Positions 43,801-51,158 of a stretch of 64,000 bases of DNA are shown here, one piece after another; within the stretch, counting starts at the first letter, position 1; each line of letters begins with the position of its first letter. The notes under the pieces were generated by a model that saw only the letters and a list, made by a program, of their open reading frames with translations, was not told where the DNA came from and did no database searches. A program made the translations under genes and the position numbers. Origin of the DNA: Arenicola marina (Eukaryota; Annelida; Polychaeta; Arenicolidae); contig OZ025260.1 in the NCBI GenBank assembly GCA_964019135.1, forward strand, positions 27,832,254 to 27,896,253. Reading direction: 5' to 3'.

Positions 43801-46741
43801 AGAAGACATAACTCTAAGTAAATAATCAGGTCAAAAGTCGGTAAATCGTAGACTACGACATGATTTTGAAGAACAAAAAACTGTTACATTTAAGTAATAT
43901 TAAGAACTTTCTTATGCTTCAGTTTCATGTTTTTCAATGAGGTAGAATAATCGCGCATGGTACAGGCAGTGACATACAGAGAGTGGCACCAGTCATTAAG
44001 GCACAGCGTTACCTCACAGAACGAAGTGACAGGAAGTGACAGGAAGTCAAGGGAACATCCGGTGAATACAGTTGGTGCAGTAGCTCCATTAAATTTACAC
44101 TTTGACGAAGGGTATAAACGGGTCGCCACTTGAAAATGATGTTATTATAAAAGCAGAATATATAAAAGAAATGAAAAGGTTTGAAACTTGATATATAGTA
44201 TATATAAGTATATATAGTTTGACTGGCTGTGTATTTTTCCTGCATCCCTGTCATCTCTCGGAATGTTTATCTGTTTCCAATATACACTAGAGGCATTAAC
44301 ATAGTATTATGTAATGTTTGCCAATAGTCAATAAATATTGTTTACACAAAACAGTTGTTTTCCTTACCGGACACGACGGGATTGTGCCAGTCGTCTTGGG
44401 GCGTGACAAAAAGGCCACCTGCCGGGGCGCCCACGAATTCACAGTGGTCCTCACACATGCCTCTGCGATCGCCAATGATTAAGAACTCACCAGTGATGCT
44501 ATCGGACAACAGGATTTTGTATCTGCAAACAGTGTAATAATCTATAGTTAACGGCATTGTAACTAAAAAAATAAGATGACGGCATGTTTCTTTTTTATCA
44601 CCTGCCCGATCTTATGTTATGGTTTTACCGATATCTGCTTGCTGCTTTACTATTTTTGCAATTGTTTTATCTAGACGCTAGCATGTTTATATACTTTCAG
44701 GGTTTCAAGGACGACCAGTCACACAGGTCCGTCTCACTGACGACCGGTCACAAAGGTCAATCTCGAGGACGTATACGACCGGTCACACAGGTCAGTATCA
44801 ATAACGACCTGTCACAAAGGTCAGTCTCAAGGACGTCTCAAGGACGACCGGTCGCACAGGTCAGTCTCAAGGACGACCAGTCACACAGGTCCGTCTCACT
44901 GACGACCGGTCACAAAGGTCAGTCTCGAGGACGTATACGACCGGTCACACAGGTCAGTATCAATAACGACCTGTCACAAAGGTCAGTCTCAAGGACGTCT
45001 CAAGGACGACCGGTCGCACAGGTCAGTCTCAAGGACGACCAGTCACACAGGTCTGTCTCACTGACGACCGGCCACAAAGGTCAGTCTCAAGGACGTATAC
45101 GACAGGCCACACAGAACAGTCCCAAGACGACTAGTAACACAGGTCATGCAGTCTCGCGAACGACCGGTGACACAGGTCAGTCTCAAGGACGACCGGTGAC
45201 ACAAGAGATGTCACATGAATCTGTCTCAGATATAACTATTTGCCAATAATTGAACAGAAGTTTATCGTTGTAAAAACCACCCTATTGTGACCACGGTGCC
45301 TTCCCCTCGCACGACGAGCTGCCCCAGTCAGGTGTGGTATACTTGCCTCGAGGCCGAGCACAGGATGACGCCGACAAACTTGCCGTAATCTTGCAGCCAG
45401 TGGACGTACTGGTCTCCGCGACAGGCCATCGGCGAGTCAGTCACGCTGAACCGGAAGTTGTACCGCAGCCAACAGACAGGGGACATGAGGCAGTCTCGAG
45501 CGGCGGCCGAGGCGACTGTCAGATCAAACACACAGGCGCGTCAACAAGCGAACAGGGACCGTATTTATAATCCACATGTAGCATGATTGGTTGGTTGTAT
45601 ATTCAGGACGCGAACCACCGATCCACGTGCCGTTAGGCTCTCAGGTGGCCACATGTAGCACGAAAAGTGCATTATAGTCTTAGCCTCACCAGCTCATGAT
45701 AAAAAGATTCTCTTCGATATAATGTTAGCACTTTCTTAATCTAGACGACCCACCTCTTGGGTGACTACTTATGTATTTTGAACCCGATAATCGCAAGACA
45801 AATGCTTCAGGTCGGATTTCCTAGTGTATATAGCAGTATACATAGTGGTATAGGATTTACTTACAACCGTCATCGAATCCCGGCGGTGTAGCAGGAAACG
45901 CTGCAAGTAAACAACACGTACCAGGGTAACCGGTGTGCGCAAGGCTTACTTAGTCCATAACATTTAGTAAATTTATCGGTCAACCAACCTTTCTAATTTA
46001 TGCTTACGTTACTGGAATATATGTTATACAACATGTAGCTACAACTTTCAGTGATCAATCAATTTACAAAGGATCTGGAAGGGGTAATCCAGTGTCTAGT
46101 GTCGAATGTTGATTTTTTACGACCCATGTTCCATGTCGTTTTTTGGCTAAATTTCAGTGTCGTTTTTTATTAAAAAAATCTGTGTCGATGTCGCTTTTTC
46201 ACATCCTCAGTGTCGGAATTTAGGAGTCAATGAATGTCGAATGTCGATTTTTCAAATATGCTTGTGTCGCGTGTCGCCATTTACCGCTTCCACACCCATA
46301 CCTAAGTTCGTGTGGATAGTTTTAGTCTTATCGTTACGTACCTGGTTTTGGCGTACTGTAAAGTTGTTCATTGTCGGACGGGGATGAGTGTGTTGCCAGT
46401 GTGCTCACTAATATTGCCACGATGACCGCAACCACCAGCACCAGCGTCACTGACACGGCGATACAAATCACACGCTTTCTTCTTTTACGTCTCGGCGCTC
46501 TGCCTTCCCGGCCGGGACCAGAAGACGACACTATTGGCGTGGAGGCAGGCAGCGGGGCGTGACTTGGGCGAGCGGAAGGCGGAGCGGAAGGCGGAGCGGA
46601 AGGCGAGATATAATACCTATATCCGGTAGCATCCCCGACAAGTGGGGCTGAGGGTTCCCTGACTTCCGGTCCGACGACAGCCTCGTAAGAAGGCGGGTTG
46701 CCGATGTCGGAGTATTTGGGCGGTGGTTCGCCGTTCTCCAT
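28658..46741 (-). CDS. Type II membrane protein with ERBB-like L and furin-like domains, 18 exons, 973 residues
   Basis: Eighteen exons join in consistent phases to 2,922 nt without a stop. Approximate residues: cytoplasmic tail 1-83 with PPKY and PPSY, basic 84-90, membrane segment 91-115, module X1 145-300, Thr/Pro linker 301-332, ERBB-type receptor L domain 333-498, furin-like Cys-rich region 499-645, module X2 646-790, Pro-rich linker, C-terminal module to 973. The L and Cys-rich parts resemble domains I and II of EGFR/ERBB (DLSFLSGIREV, IPLSNLQVIRG, CCHPECLVGCDGP). There is no second L domain and no kinase. No signal peptide precedes the segment, and the basic cluster on its N-side predicts an extracellular C-terminus. 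A role in binding or modulating ERBB ligands or receptors is inference. All junctions are GT-AG except one GC-AG; the exon 14 donor is weak. The intron repeats are not coding. Confidence 0.85.
29089..29211 (-). CDS. ERBB-like gene exon 17
   Basis: Phase 0 to 0, acceptor TTTCAG and donor GTGAGT. It encodes a segment with VKLALSSYEAAHWVLKPRG, a motif pattern (LxLSSYExxxWxL) that I believe occurs in other secreted invertebrate proteins but cannot name. Confidence 0.8.
29212..30135 (-). other. Intron 16, nothing else recognised
   Basis: AT-rich intron with no repeat or second gene visible. Confidence 0.5.
30136..30317 (-). CDS. ERBB-like gene exon 16
   Basis: Acceptor CCAACAG and donor GTGAGA. 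It encodes DCVIAKGFPRRAVAHPPPP and on to VVVGSIQ, a Pro-rich hinge followed by the start of the C-terminal module. Confidence 0.8.
30759..30941 (-). CDS. ERBB-like gene exon 15 (module X2, third part)
   Basis: Phase 1 to 1, acceptor CTGTTCAG and donor GTAAGT. It opens GYYRSNRGEAFKFG, parallel to GYYRSDWGETLSYG of exon 5, and includes SCSGVSIPG, parallel to RCGVDIPG. It ends in a Pro/Thr/Met hinge. Confidence 0.85.
31136..35699. repeat. Minisatellite of ~126 units of 36 bp (intron 14)
   Basis: The plus-strand unit is CATACAGACGGCACCGAGCC followed by GAGAGAGCCCAATGGC. At least five units (about 31,683, 32,473, 34,020, 34,489 and 35,063) have lost 2 bp and change the frame. Because 36 is a multiple of three and most frames of the unit lack stops, giant open frames of up to about 1,630 codons appear on both strands. 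The array starts about 30 bp after the donor of exon 14. Confidence 0.97.
35730..35875 (-). CDS. ERBB-like gene exon 14 (module X2, second part)
   Basis: Phase 2 to 1, acceptor CTTTTTCAG. It encodes YHLFLSPLMDGTFRNIAD and then GEDHCELMGG, parallel to exon 4 (YKILLSDSITGEF, CEDHCEFVG). The donor GTTGTG is weak, so the exact end is the least certain junction of the model. Confidence 0.78.
35939..36194 (+). mobile_element. Full-length tRNA-derived SINE (256 bp) with 16-bp TSD
   Basis: CCACCAAGGATAAGAG at 35,923-35,938 and CCACCAAGGGTAAGAG at 36,195-36,210 flank it with one mismatch. The A box is CAGCTCAGTGGGC. The B box, degenerate here (GGATCGAGCCC), is about 60 bp on. The 3' end is an AACCAACCAA tail. 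It lies in intron 13. Confidence 0.9.
36492..36648 (-). CDS. ERBB-like gene exon 13 (module X2, first part)
   Basis: Phase 1 to 2, acceptor GTCTTTCAG and donor GTAAGA. It encodes TCLALDDCLLQYSF, then YVTWLNNHKMFLGITVCDA, parallel to exon 3 (DCLMSPVCWLRYNF, YVHWLQDYGKFVGVILCSA). The four Cys positions match. Confidence 0.87.
36649..37343 (-). other. Intron 12 with an interspersed repeat at about 37,130-37,320
   Basis: No exon is recognised. The block from about 37,140 resembles 45,560-45,810 (shared GACTACTTATGTATT and CCGTATT-ATAA edges), indicating a dispersed repeat. Confidence 0.45.
37344..37454 (-). CDS. ERBB-like gene exon 12 (furin-like region)
   Basis: Phase 1 to 1, acceptor CCATTGCAG and donor GTAAGT. 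It encodes GMIDKDGTCTVDCGADMMY and then CVKCPAGMYICSH, matching the end of ERBB Cys-rich domain II. A second acceptor 39 bp upstream (exon start 37,493) would add 13 residues in frame. Confidence 0.85.
37505..37740 (+). repeat. Interspersed repeat inserted in the 39-bp minisatellite
   Basis: It has the same block order as 13,480-13,725, beginning with a G-tract. It separates one 39-bp unit next to exon 12 from the rest of the array and introduces stops into the otherwise open frame. Confidence 0.65.
37755..38990. repeat. Minisatellite of ~32 units of 39 bp seeded by the exon 12 acceptor
   Basis: On the minus strand each unit contains CATTGTAGGCGGTATGTTTG followed by ACAGGGATG. It matches the 39 bp spanning the intron/exon 12 boundary (CATTGCAG|GTGGTATGAT...) at 33 of 39 positions. 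The repeat frame (GGMFDRDGQWYIV) equals the exon frame. It lies in intron 11. Confidence 0.92.
39243..39369 (-). CDS. ERBB-like gene exon 11 (furin-like region)
   Basis: Phase 0 to 1, acceptor ACTTGCAG and donor GTCAGT. It encodes ACRNLIHDNSCVERCP, then TYNPQTPGITSTYAFSHVCL and ESCP, with the Cys spacing and YNP...Y.F..C pattern of ERBB domain II. Confidence 0.88.
39760..39878 (-). CDS. ERBB-like gene exon 10 (furin-like region)
   Basis: Phase 1 to 0, acceptor TATTTCAG and donor GTACGT. It encodes NCSSNCSSGCYGSGAEECC and then HPECLVGCDGPIANQCW, the CC..C..GC.GP signature of ERBB domain II. Confidence 0.9.
40251..40334 (-). CDS. ERBB-like gene exon 9 (furin-like region)
   Basis: Phase 1 to 1. 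It encodes ASCHEDCVTAGDGRAYCWGD and then GSTMCQR, like the C..SC....CWG.G...CQ segment that opens ERBB domain II. Confidence 0.87.
40767..40904 (-). CDS. ERBB-like gene exon 8 (end of L domain)
   Basis: Phase 1 to 1, donor GTAAGA. It encodes AIERGSVRFDNNTQLCHDED and on to RRQ, like the ERBB segment with VRF.NN..LC....I.W at the end of L domain I. Confidence 0.9.
41095..41347 (+). mobile_element. tRNA-derived SINE abutting the exon 7 donor
   Basis: Same family as 35,939, with a perfect B box GGTTCGAGTCC. Its 3' tail ends directly beside the GTGAGT donor (41,348-41,353) of exon 7, so on the minus strand the SINE begins right after the splice site. Confidence 0.85.
41354..41713 (-). CDS. ERBB-like gene exon 7 (receptor L domain)
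   Basis: Phase 1 to 1, 360 nt. It opens ICEGSTSIPARGNLTAREHY and includes DFDLSFLSGIREVWKGVLIY, IPLSNLQVIRG and YSLIVANNYLANSTQGLRQL. The order and spacing match EGFR/ERBB L domain I, with predicted N-glycosylation sites at NLT, NKS and NST. This exon is the clearest homology in the gene. Confidence 0.94.
41714..42341 (-). other. Intron 6, nothing else recognised
   Basis: AT-rich intron sequence with no repeat identified. Confidence 0.45.
42342..42437 (-). CDS. ERBB-like gene exon 6 (Thr/Pro linker)
   Basis: Phase 1 to 1, acceptor TTTGCAG and donor GTACGG. It encodes a mucin-like hinge (VRPEPSTSPPPTTTPAPTQP) between X1 and the L domain, likely O-glycosylated. Confidence 0.83.
42570..43170. 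repeat. Minisatellite of ~33 units of 18 bp (intron 5)
   Basis: The unit is CGGTGTCTCGTGGCACCA with variants (GGGTGTCT, CGATGTCT, CTCATTGCA). It is open in several frames on both strands because 18 is a multiple of three. It lies between exons 5 and 6. Confidence 0.96.
43257..43397 (-). CDS. ERBB-like gene exon 5 (module X1, third part)
   Basis: Phase 1 to 1, acceptor GGTGTAG and donor GTAAGC. It encodes GYYRSDWGETLSYGLLGEV and then WYRCGVDIPGSRHVVSIG. Confidence 0.86.
43398..44367 (-). other. Intron 4, nothing else recognised
   Basis: AT-rich intron with no repeat or other gene visible. Confidence 0.45.
44368..44522 (-). CDS. ERBB-like gene exon 4 (module X1, second part)
   Basis: Phase 2 to 1, acceptor GTTTGCAG and donor GTAAGG. 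It encodes YKILLSDSITGEFLIIGD, then CEDHCEFVGAPAGG. Confidence 0.88.
44700..45215. repeat. Minisatellite of ~29-bp units with higher-order ~184-bp repeat (intron 3)
   Basis: Units contain GACGACCGGTCACACAGGTC and GTCTCAAGGAC. Blocks such as GAGGACGTATACGACCGGTC recur in the same order, indicating a higher-order repeat present about twice, with a degenerate end after 45,100. A 221-codon plus-strand frame runs through it and is not a gene. Confidence 0.88.
45347..45515 (-). CDS. ERBB-like gene exon 3 (module X1, first part), GC donor
   Basis: Phase 1 to 2, acceptor TGACAG. It encodes ASAAARDCLMSPVCWLRYNF and then YVHWLQDYGKFVGVILCSAS. The donor is AG|GCAAGT, a GC-AG intron. The phase requires this cut, since AG plus A from exon 4 makes Arg. 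Confidence 0.85.
45584..45648 (-). mobile_element. Truncated SINE with 12-bp TSD
   Basis: A 65-bp fragment joins the SINE 3' end to part of its tRNA-like region. CCACATGTAGCA flanks it at 45,572-45,583 and 45,649-45,660. It is inserted in another interspersed repeat (45,560-45,810). Confidence 0.75.
45865..45900 (-). CDS. ERBB-like gene exon 2 (36-nt microexon)
   Basis: Phase 1 to 1, acceptor TTACTTGCAG and donor GTAAGT. It encodes AFPATPPGFDDG, a juxtamembrane linker. Both splice sites are strong and keep the frame. Confidence 0.75.
46080..46275. repeat. TGTCG-rich interspersed repeat, second copy at 27,290-27,440
   Basis: Both copies consist of irregular GTGTCGTTTTTT-like and CCAGTGTC blocks ending in a T-rich segment. 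It lies in intron 1. Confidence 0.55.
46342..46741 (-). CDS. ERBB-like gene exon 1: cytoplasmic tail and membrane segment
   Basis: The chosen ATG at 46,739-46,741 has the strong context ACCGCCATGG; an in-frame ATG at 46,804 is possible but weaker. The tail has PPPKYSD (7-13) and PPSYEAV (16-22), two PPxY motifs for WW-domain proteins such as NEDD4-type ligases, and a Pro/Ser/Ala-rich stretch. RRKRRKR at 84-90 precedes the hydrophobic segment VICIAVSVTLVLVVAVIVAI and LVSTL (91-115). The donor is GTACGT. Confidence 0.87.
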
Positions 46742-47092
46742 GGCGGTGCTGGAGACAGGCCGACACAGATACATTACATTGTGAAAGAGCGGATGATAAA
46801 GCAAGTCATGATCATCTCTAGATCTATTTTGTGCTAAAACAGACCCGCAGCAGGCGGCGGTATAGGTCTAGACCACATTCAATTATATATTCTGTTGTTC
46901 CGTCACACTTGTCCAACGTAACGAATAAATATACCTTATATATGTAATCAGATGTTGGCAAATTTTGGGGATCGTTATCCTACAATAGGTCAGTTCAACA
47001 TTCAACAGTCTGAATTGCTCGATATTTGCGATATCACCTTTTTTTTCGCGCCCGGTCTTGATCAGTCCTCATCTTGGAGATTCGATATTGTT
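46742..47092. promoter_or_regulatory. Upstream flank of the ERBB-like gene
   Basis: This is 5' UTR and promoter by position only. It is AT-rich, and no confident core motif is seen. Confidence 0.3.
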
Positions 47093-47192
47093 ATTGACAG
47101 TTCACCTGACAAGGGGGGGGGGTGCACCCTCAAAATTTCGCGATTTAGAGGGTGCACCCCCCCCCCCCCCCCTTGTCAGGTGAACTGTCAAT
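47093..47192. mobile_element. 100-bp hairpin MITE
   Basis: ATTGACAGTTCACCTGACAA followed by a G-tract and GTGCACCCTC is repeated as its complement after a ~16-bp AT-rich loop. The arms differ mainly in G/C-tract length. Confidence 0.8.
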
Positions 47193-47750
47193 TTGCGGTA
47201 AAACCATGAGAAATAGGAAATAGGATGAGGAACGGAATGAGGAACGGAAATACCGTCCCCCCCCCCCCCCCCCGGAGTTACGGTCAACCCCTAATTTCAT
47301 TTACGGGCAACATCATCGATTTTTACATGACGTTACTACGATGTTACTAGAGCAATGGTTATCTTGCTTGTTTTAACCATGGCAGCCTCATAACTTTGTT
47401 GCATTTAACGTTATGATCCGATCAGTGAGATCCTATGAAATGTTATTCTTTTGTCCATGCGTCCCCCCACATCAATGCACCTAGCTTGATTGACATCGTG
47501 GTCGAGCACCGACCTACCATGTTTCCTAATTACCCTCACCGGGCACCTCGTCAGACACCAAGACCCGATAAAGTTATAAGGAGGACGGAAAGCAGAGAGT
47601 TTTAATTACTAAAATAAGCAAAAAGTAAAGTACATGACTAAAATTAGCCTATAACAAATCTGTAATCTACCATGCGATGCGCCCACAATTAAAACGCTAC
47701 CGTTCCAGACTGAAAGTATGGGCTTACCTAGCCCTGACACATGGATATCA
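47193..47750. other. No feature recognised apart from a C-tract at about 47,260
   Basis: No frame with coding character or splice context is visible. Confidence 0.4.
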
Positions 47751-48267
47751 TACGCGCTGGTACCTGACGCGCGAGAGAGCCATAGGTACAACGATTGCGC
47801 TGAGGGTATTTCTCCCATTCGCGCGGAGAAACGGCTCCGCGGGGGTCATTTCTCCGCTCAGCGCAGTATTTTTCTCCGCTCCGCGAGGTCCATTTTTCTA
47901 GTCCGCACAGTGGATTTTTCCGCGGAGAAATCGACTGCGCGGAGCGAAGAAAGGTACCGCACGGAGCGGAGAAATGTACCGCACGGAGCGGAGAAATGTA
48001 CCGCACGGAGCGGAGAAATGTACCGCACGGAACGGAGAAAGGTACCGCACGGAGCGGAGAAATGTACCGCGCGGAGCGGAGAAATGTACCGCGCGGAGCG
48101 GAGAAATGTACCGCACGTAGCGGAGAAATGTACCGCGCGGAGCGGAGAAATGTACCGCACGGAGCGGAGAAAGGTACCGCACGGAGCGGAGAAATGTACC
48201 GCGCGAAACGGAGAAATACCCTCAGCGCAACCGTTGTACCTATGCGTGCGTCAGGTACCAGCGCGTA
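47751..48267. mobile_element. TIR element containing a 22-bp minisatellite
   Basis: The termini are TACGCGCTGGTACCTGACGC and its complement. The TIRs continue imperfectly for about 60 bp (through GTACAACG and GCTGAGGGTATTTCTCC). About 12 units of GGAGCGGAGAAATGTACCGC plus 2 bp fill 47,936-48,212. A TA flanks the ends. Confidence 0.8.
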
Positions 48268-50150
48268 TTACAGCGCGCAGAGAAATGCTCTCAATGCCGT
48301 CAATGCAACCGTTGTACCTATAGGCCACATTAATAAGGCTTACCCAAATCAAATGCTGGGTGACGCAGTTGACTGTTGGAGCCACATGTCAGTTGCCGAG
48401 GTGTCTATCCTGTGTGTATACAATGGTGCGATCTATTTTTGCCTCGCTGCAAACTATAGGCCTGTGGTAGTATTTATGAATCGATGTTGTCGAATCATTT
48501 GACCTCTTCAACACAACAGCCAGACTTTGCGCTGACACACATCACACTGATGCCAAAACGTCACTCGAGACAGCTAGGCTAGCTAAGCCTTAGCTTGAGG
48601 TTTTCCGCGAATTGTCCTGTGTTATTCCGTGTACATATGTATCCGGGTACACTAACCAGCCTGGACTGTCCGCATCGCGTTCTGCATCATCGCTCCGTAC
48701 CGTCATATTTTCCACACACAGCACACACTTGACCTAGTTCTCTGCAGCCATGGGAGCGGGGGGGGGGGGGGAGGCTGTAACTACGGTAGCTCAGCAGGGA
48801 CGCAGCTATGGCCATAGGCCCAGTCCGGATATTACCAGTTTTGTTTGGGGTGGGGGGGGGTTGGAAGTTAGGGGCGCGCATTATGTTTATGGGTATATGT
48901 TAAAAAATCGGGATGTATGGCCACGCCGTCTGCCGGATGTCACCTGCGGAGATGCCCCCCTTAAATAAAATACATGCTTTGTAGACCCTATCCATGTGTA
49001 CGGTGCCATTATGGTTGATACAAAGGGGGCATTTCCGCATGGGACCACGATGCGGATTGGGTAGAACAATCCAAGCCATAACCGCAAAGCTGCAAGTCTA
49101 CCGTCTTCGCAGACGGACGGATGCCAACCATTTCGATGGGACCCTCCCCCCTTCCTCTATATGGATCGTCCTCGCACCAAGCCCCCCCACCCCTTTTTTT
49201 GCTCCTTTTTTGTCCTTTTTTCGGGGAGCTCTTACCACCCCCTTTTCAAATTTCAGAGCGATCTTGCCCGGGAAATCGACAAACACGACAAAGCCATGCA
49301 CTCAAAGTCAAAGTTAATTCAAAGACGTTTAGTTCTGTCTAAATGTCTTTTGTGGTTGATACAGAAACAAGGTCTGAACACGTGTTACGCTGTTTTTATA
49401 CGTTGTAACGTTAGTTTAGATTCATAGCGTTTCTCATATAGTCCGTCGGTCGGCAAAATAAATCACCAAAAGTTGTATCCAGCAGTGGCGGATCCAGCGG
49501 GGGGGCTACTGCGGATATAGCCCCCCCCCCCCTCCACACACACACACCCTGGTCAAGCCGCAGAAGCCCCCCCCCCCACCGATAGGTTTAGTCCCCAAGA
49601 AAAAAGAAGCCTATCCCTGTCCAGGAGCAGCAACCTGATGCTGAAGAAAGGGCCAGTGCCGCCCCCCACCCCCCGGCTTCCGCCGCTTATGCACTCTAAT
49701 CGCGAAATTCATACCCCACCCCCTGAAGTATGGATCCGCCCCTCTAAGGCAAAACATGAAAGTAGGTCCCAAGGATGTCCCGACTGAAGGCTGCGAACAC
49801 GCGACCCCGTGTTGAAAATCAATATATTTCTGCCACATAACCACAGTGTGACACAAAATTTAATCCCCAGTCGTGTACTTATAACTTGGCTGCGGCCCAT
49901 CGTGACTAAGGTCCGGGATAAACCCATCACGCACTCTGCGACTGAGCATTTCCGAGAAAAAAAAATTGTCGACCACTCCCCAGGGTGACATTGTTACTAA
50001 GATTTAGGCGAGAAAATGCATCTGACATGGCTTCTCGTACGATATGGTTGCTGTCATAAGCCCCTCTCCCCGGGGGGGGGGGGGGGGGGGTACCTAATGC
50101 ACAGCTGTGGGTGTGGGGGGGGGGGGGTCGCGGTAAAGCCTACGAAGGTA
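48268..50150. other. Repeat mosaic, no gene recognised
   Basis: It contains a block at 48,940-49,040 similar in reverse to 61,060-61,145 (CATGTG.A.GGTGCCATTATG, GGGGGCAT.TCC), a probable GGCGGATCC-ended element at 49,483-49,746, and several G/C homopolymers. No coding exon was found. Confidence 0.4.
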
Positions 50151-50154
50151 CATT

Positions 50155-50350
50155 TTCAGGAGCCCACCCCCCTCGGTCGCAAGTTTTCAAATATCCTTTC
50201 TACAGGGGTATCTTTTTCATCATAACTGTCCGCTCTATAGAGGTAACTTTTTCACCACAAATGTCCGCTCCCTCAGGCATCAAGGGGCACCCGCGGAGAC
50301 CCCCCCCCCCCCCGCCAGATTCGTATAACAGTGCCCCCCCCGCCCCCCCT
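50155..50350. repeat. Interspersed repeat with C-tracts, second copy of 13,036-13,245
   Basis: It shares GGTCGCAAGTTTT, GGGGTATCTTTTTCATCA, a CCGCTC-CTCAGGCATC block and CACCCGCGG, with long C-tracts. The orientation is the same as the first copy. Confidence 0.6.
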
Positions 50351-50887
50351 CCACCCGGGCCCATCTCGTACTCGAACCAAAGCCATATGTATATCTCATT
50401 TGTTCCGCCAGCTGATTTCTTTCGCAATATCGGAAGCTGTATGATATTTAGAGCCTTAGCCGGACTGTTCTGTCACTGGCGATCATACGGATATGGCGAG
50501 TCGTTTATGCAATAACGCCGACTGAATCCCCAGTTCACCAAATAAGTGATAAACCGGATTTAAAACTACGTTTTTCATTGTAAACCTGCGACGAATAGGC
50601 TTTCGACGAATATTGCGCAGGTACCAGTGATTGCGCAGGTACCAGTGATTGCGCACAGTCAGAATGTGATTTATTCATTTGTAGGAATTTGTATCCAAAC
50701 TTTTACGAGACAGATGTCTTCATGTGTGAAAGCTACGTTGACATCTGTTTTGTAAGATTCCAAATGATCTACATATCAGTTTTACCACCTTTCGCTTGGT
50801 GCTCAATTATTGGTAACTGGTCCAATTACTATAGGCCTAACACTTGCGTAACTTACGCCATGTCTATGAATACCGGCCCGAGTTGTT

Positions 50888-51143
50888 GGTTGGTTGGTCA
50901 TGCAGGACGCTTAAGCCACTTTTGGTCATATCGCGTCAATGGGAGAAGGAGGGGAGAGTGGAGCCATGTCCCCGGGGGTAAGCCCCTAATCTTTACGAAG
51001 AAAGACATAGGATCTTTATCCTGCGACCACACAGCCATGGCCACAGCAGGACTCGAACCACCGACCCACGTGCCGTTAGGCTCTCAGGTGACCAGAGCAC
51101 TCAATGCGAGCGCTCTAGCCCACTGAGCTGTCGCGCCGGCCCC
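50888..51143 (-). mobile_element. Full-length tRNA-derived SINE (256 bp) with 15-bp TSD
   Basis: CCGGCCCGAGTTGTT at 50,873-50,887 and CCGGCCCGGGTTGTT at 51,144-51,158 flank it. Read on the minus strand it has a CAGCTCAGTGGGC A box and a GGTTCGAGTCC B box. Confidence 0.92.
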
Positions 51144-51158
51144 CCGGCCCGGGTTGTT

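Noticed and set aside
44584-45249. 221-codon plus-strand frame with a hydrophobic start
   Set aside because: It runs through an intronic minisatellite of a minus-strand gene and has no domain signal.
28658-46741. An ordinary ERBB receptor tyrosine kinase
   Set aside because: No kinase exon, second L domain or type I signal is present. Exon phases lead from the furin-like region straight into module X2 and a stop.
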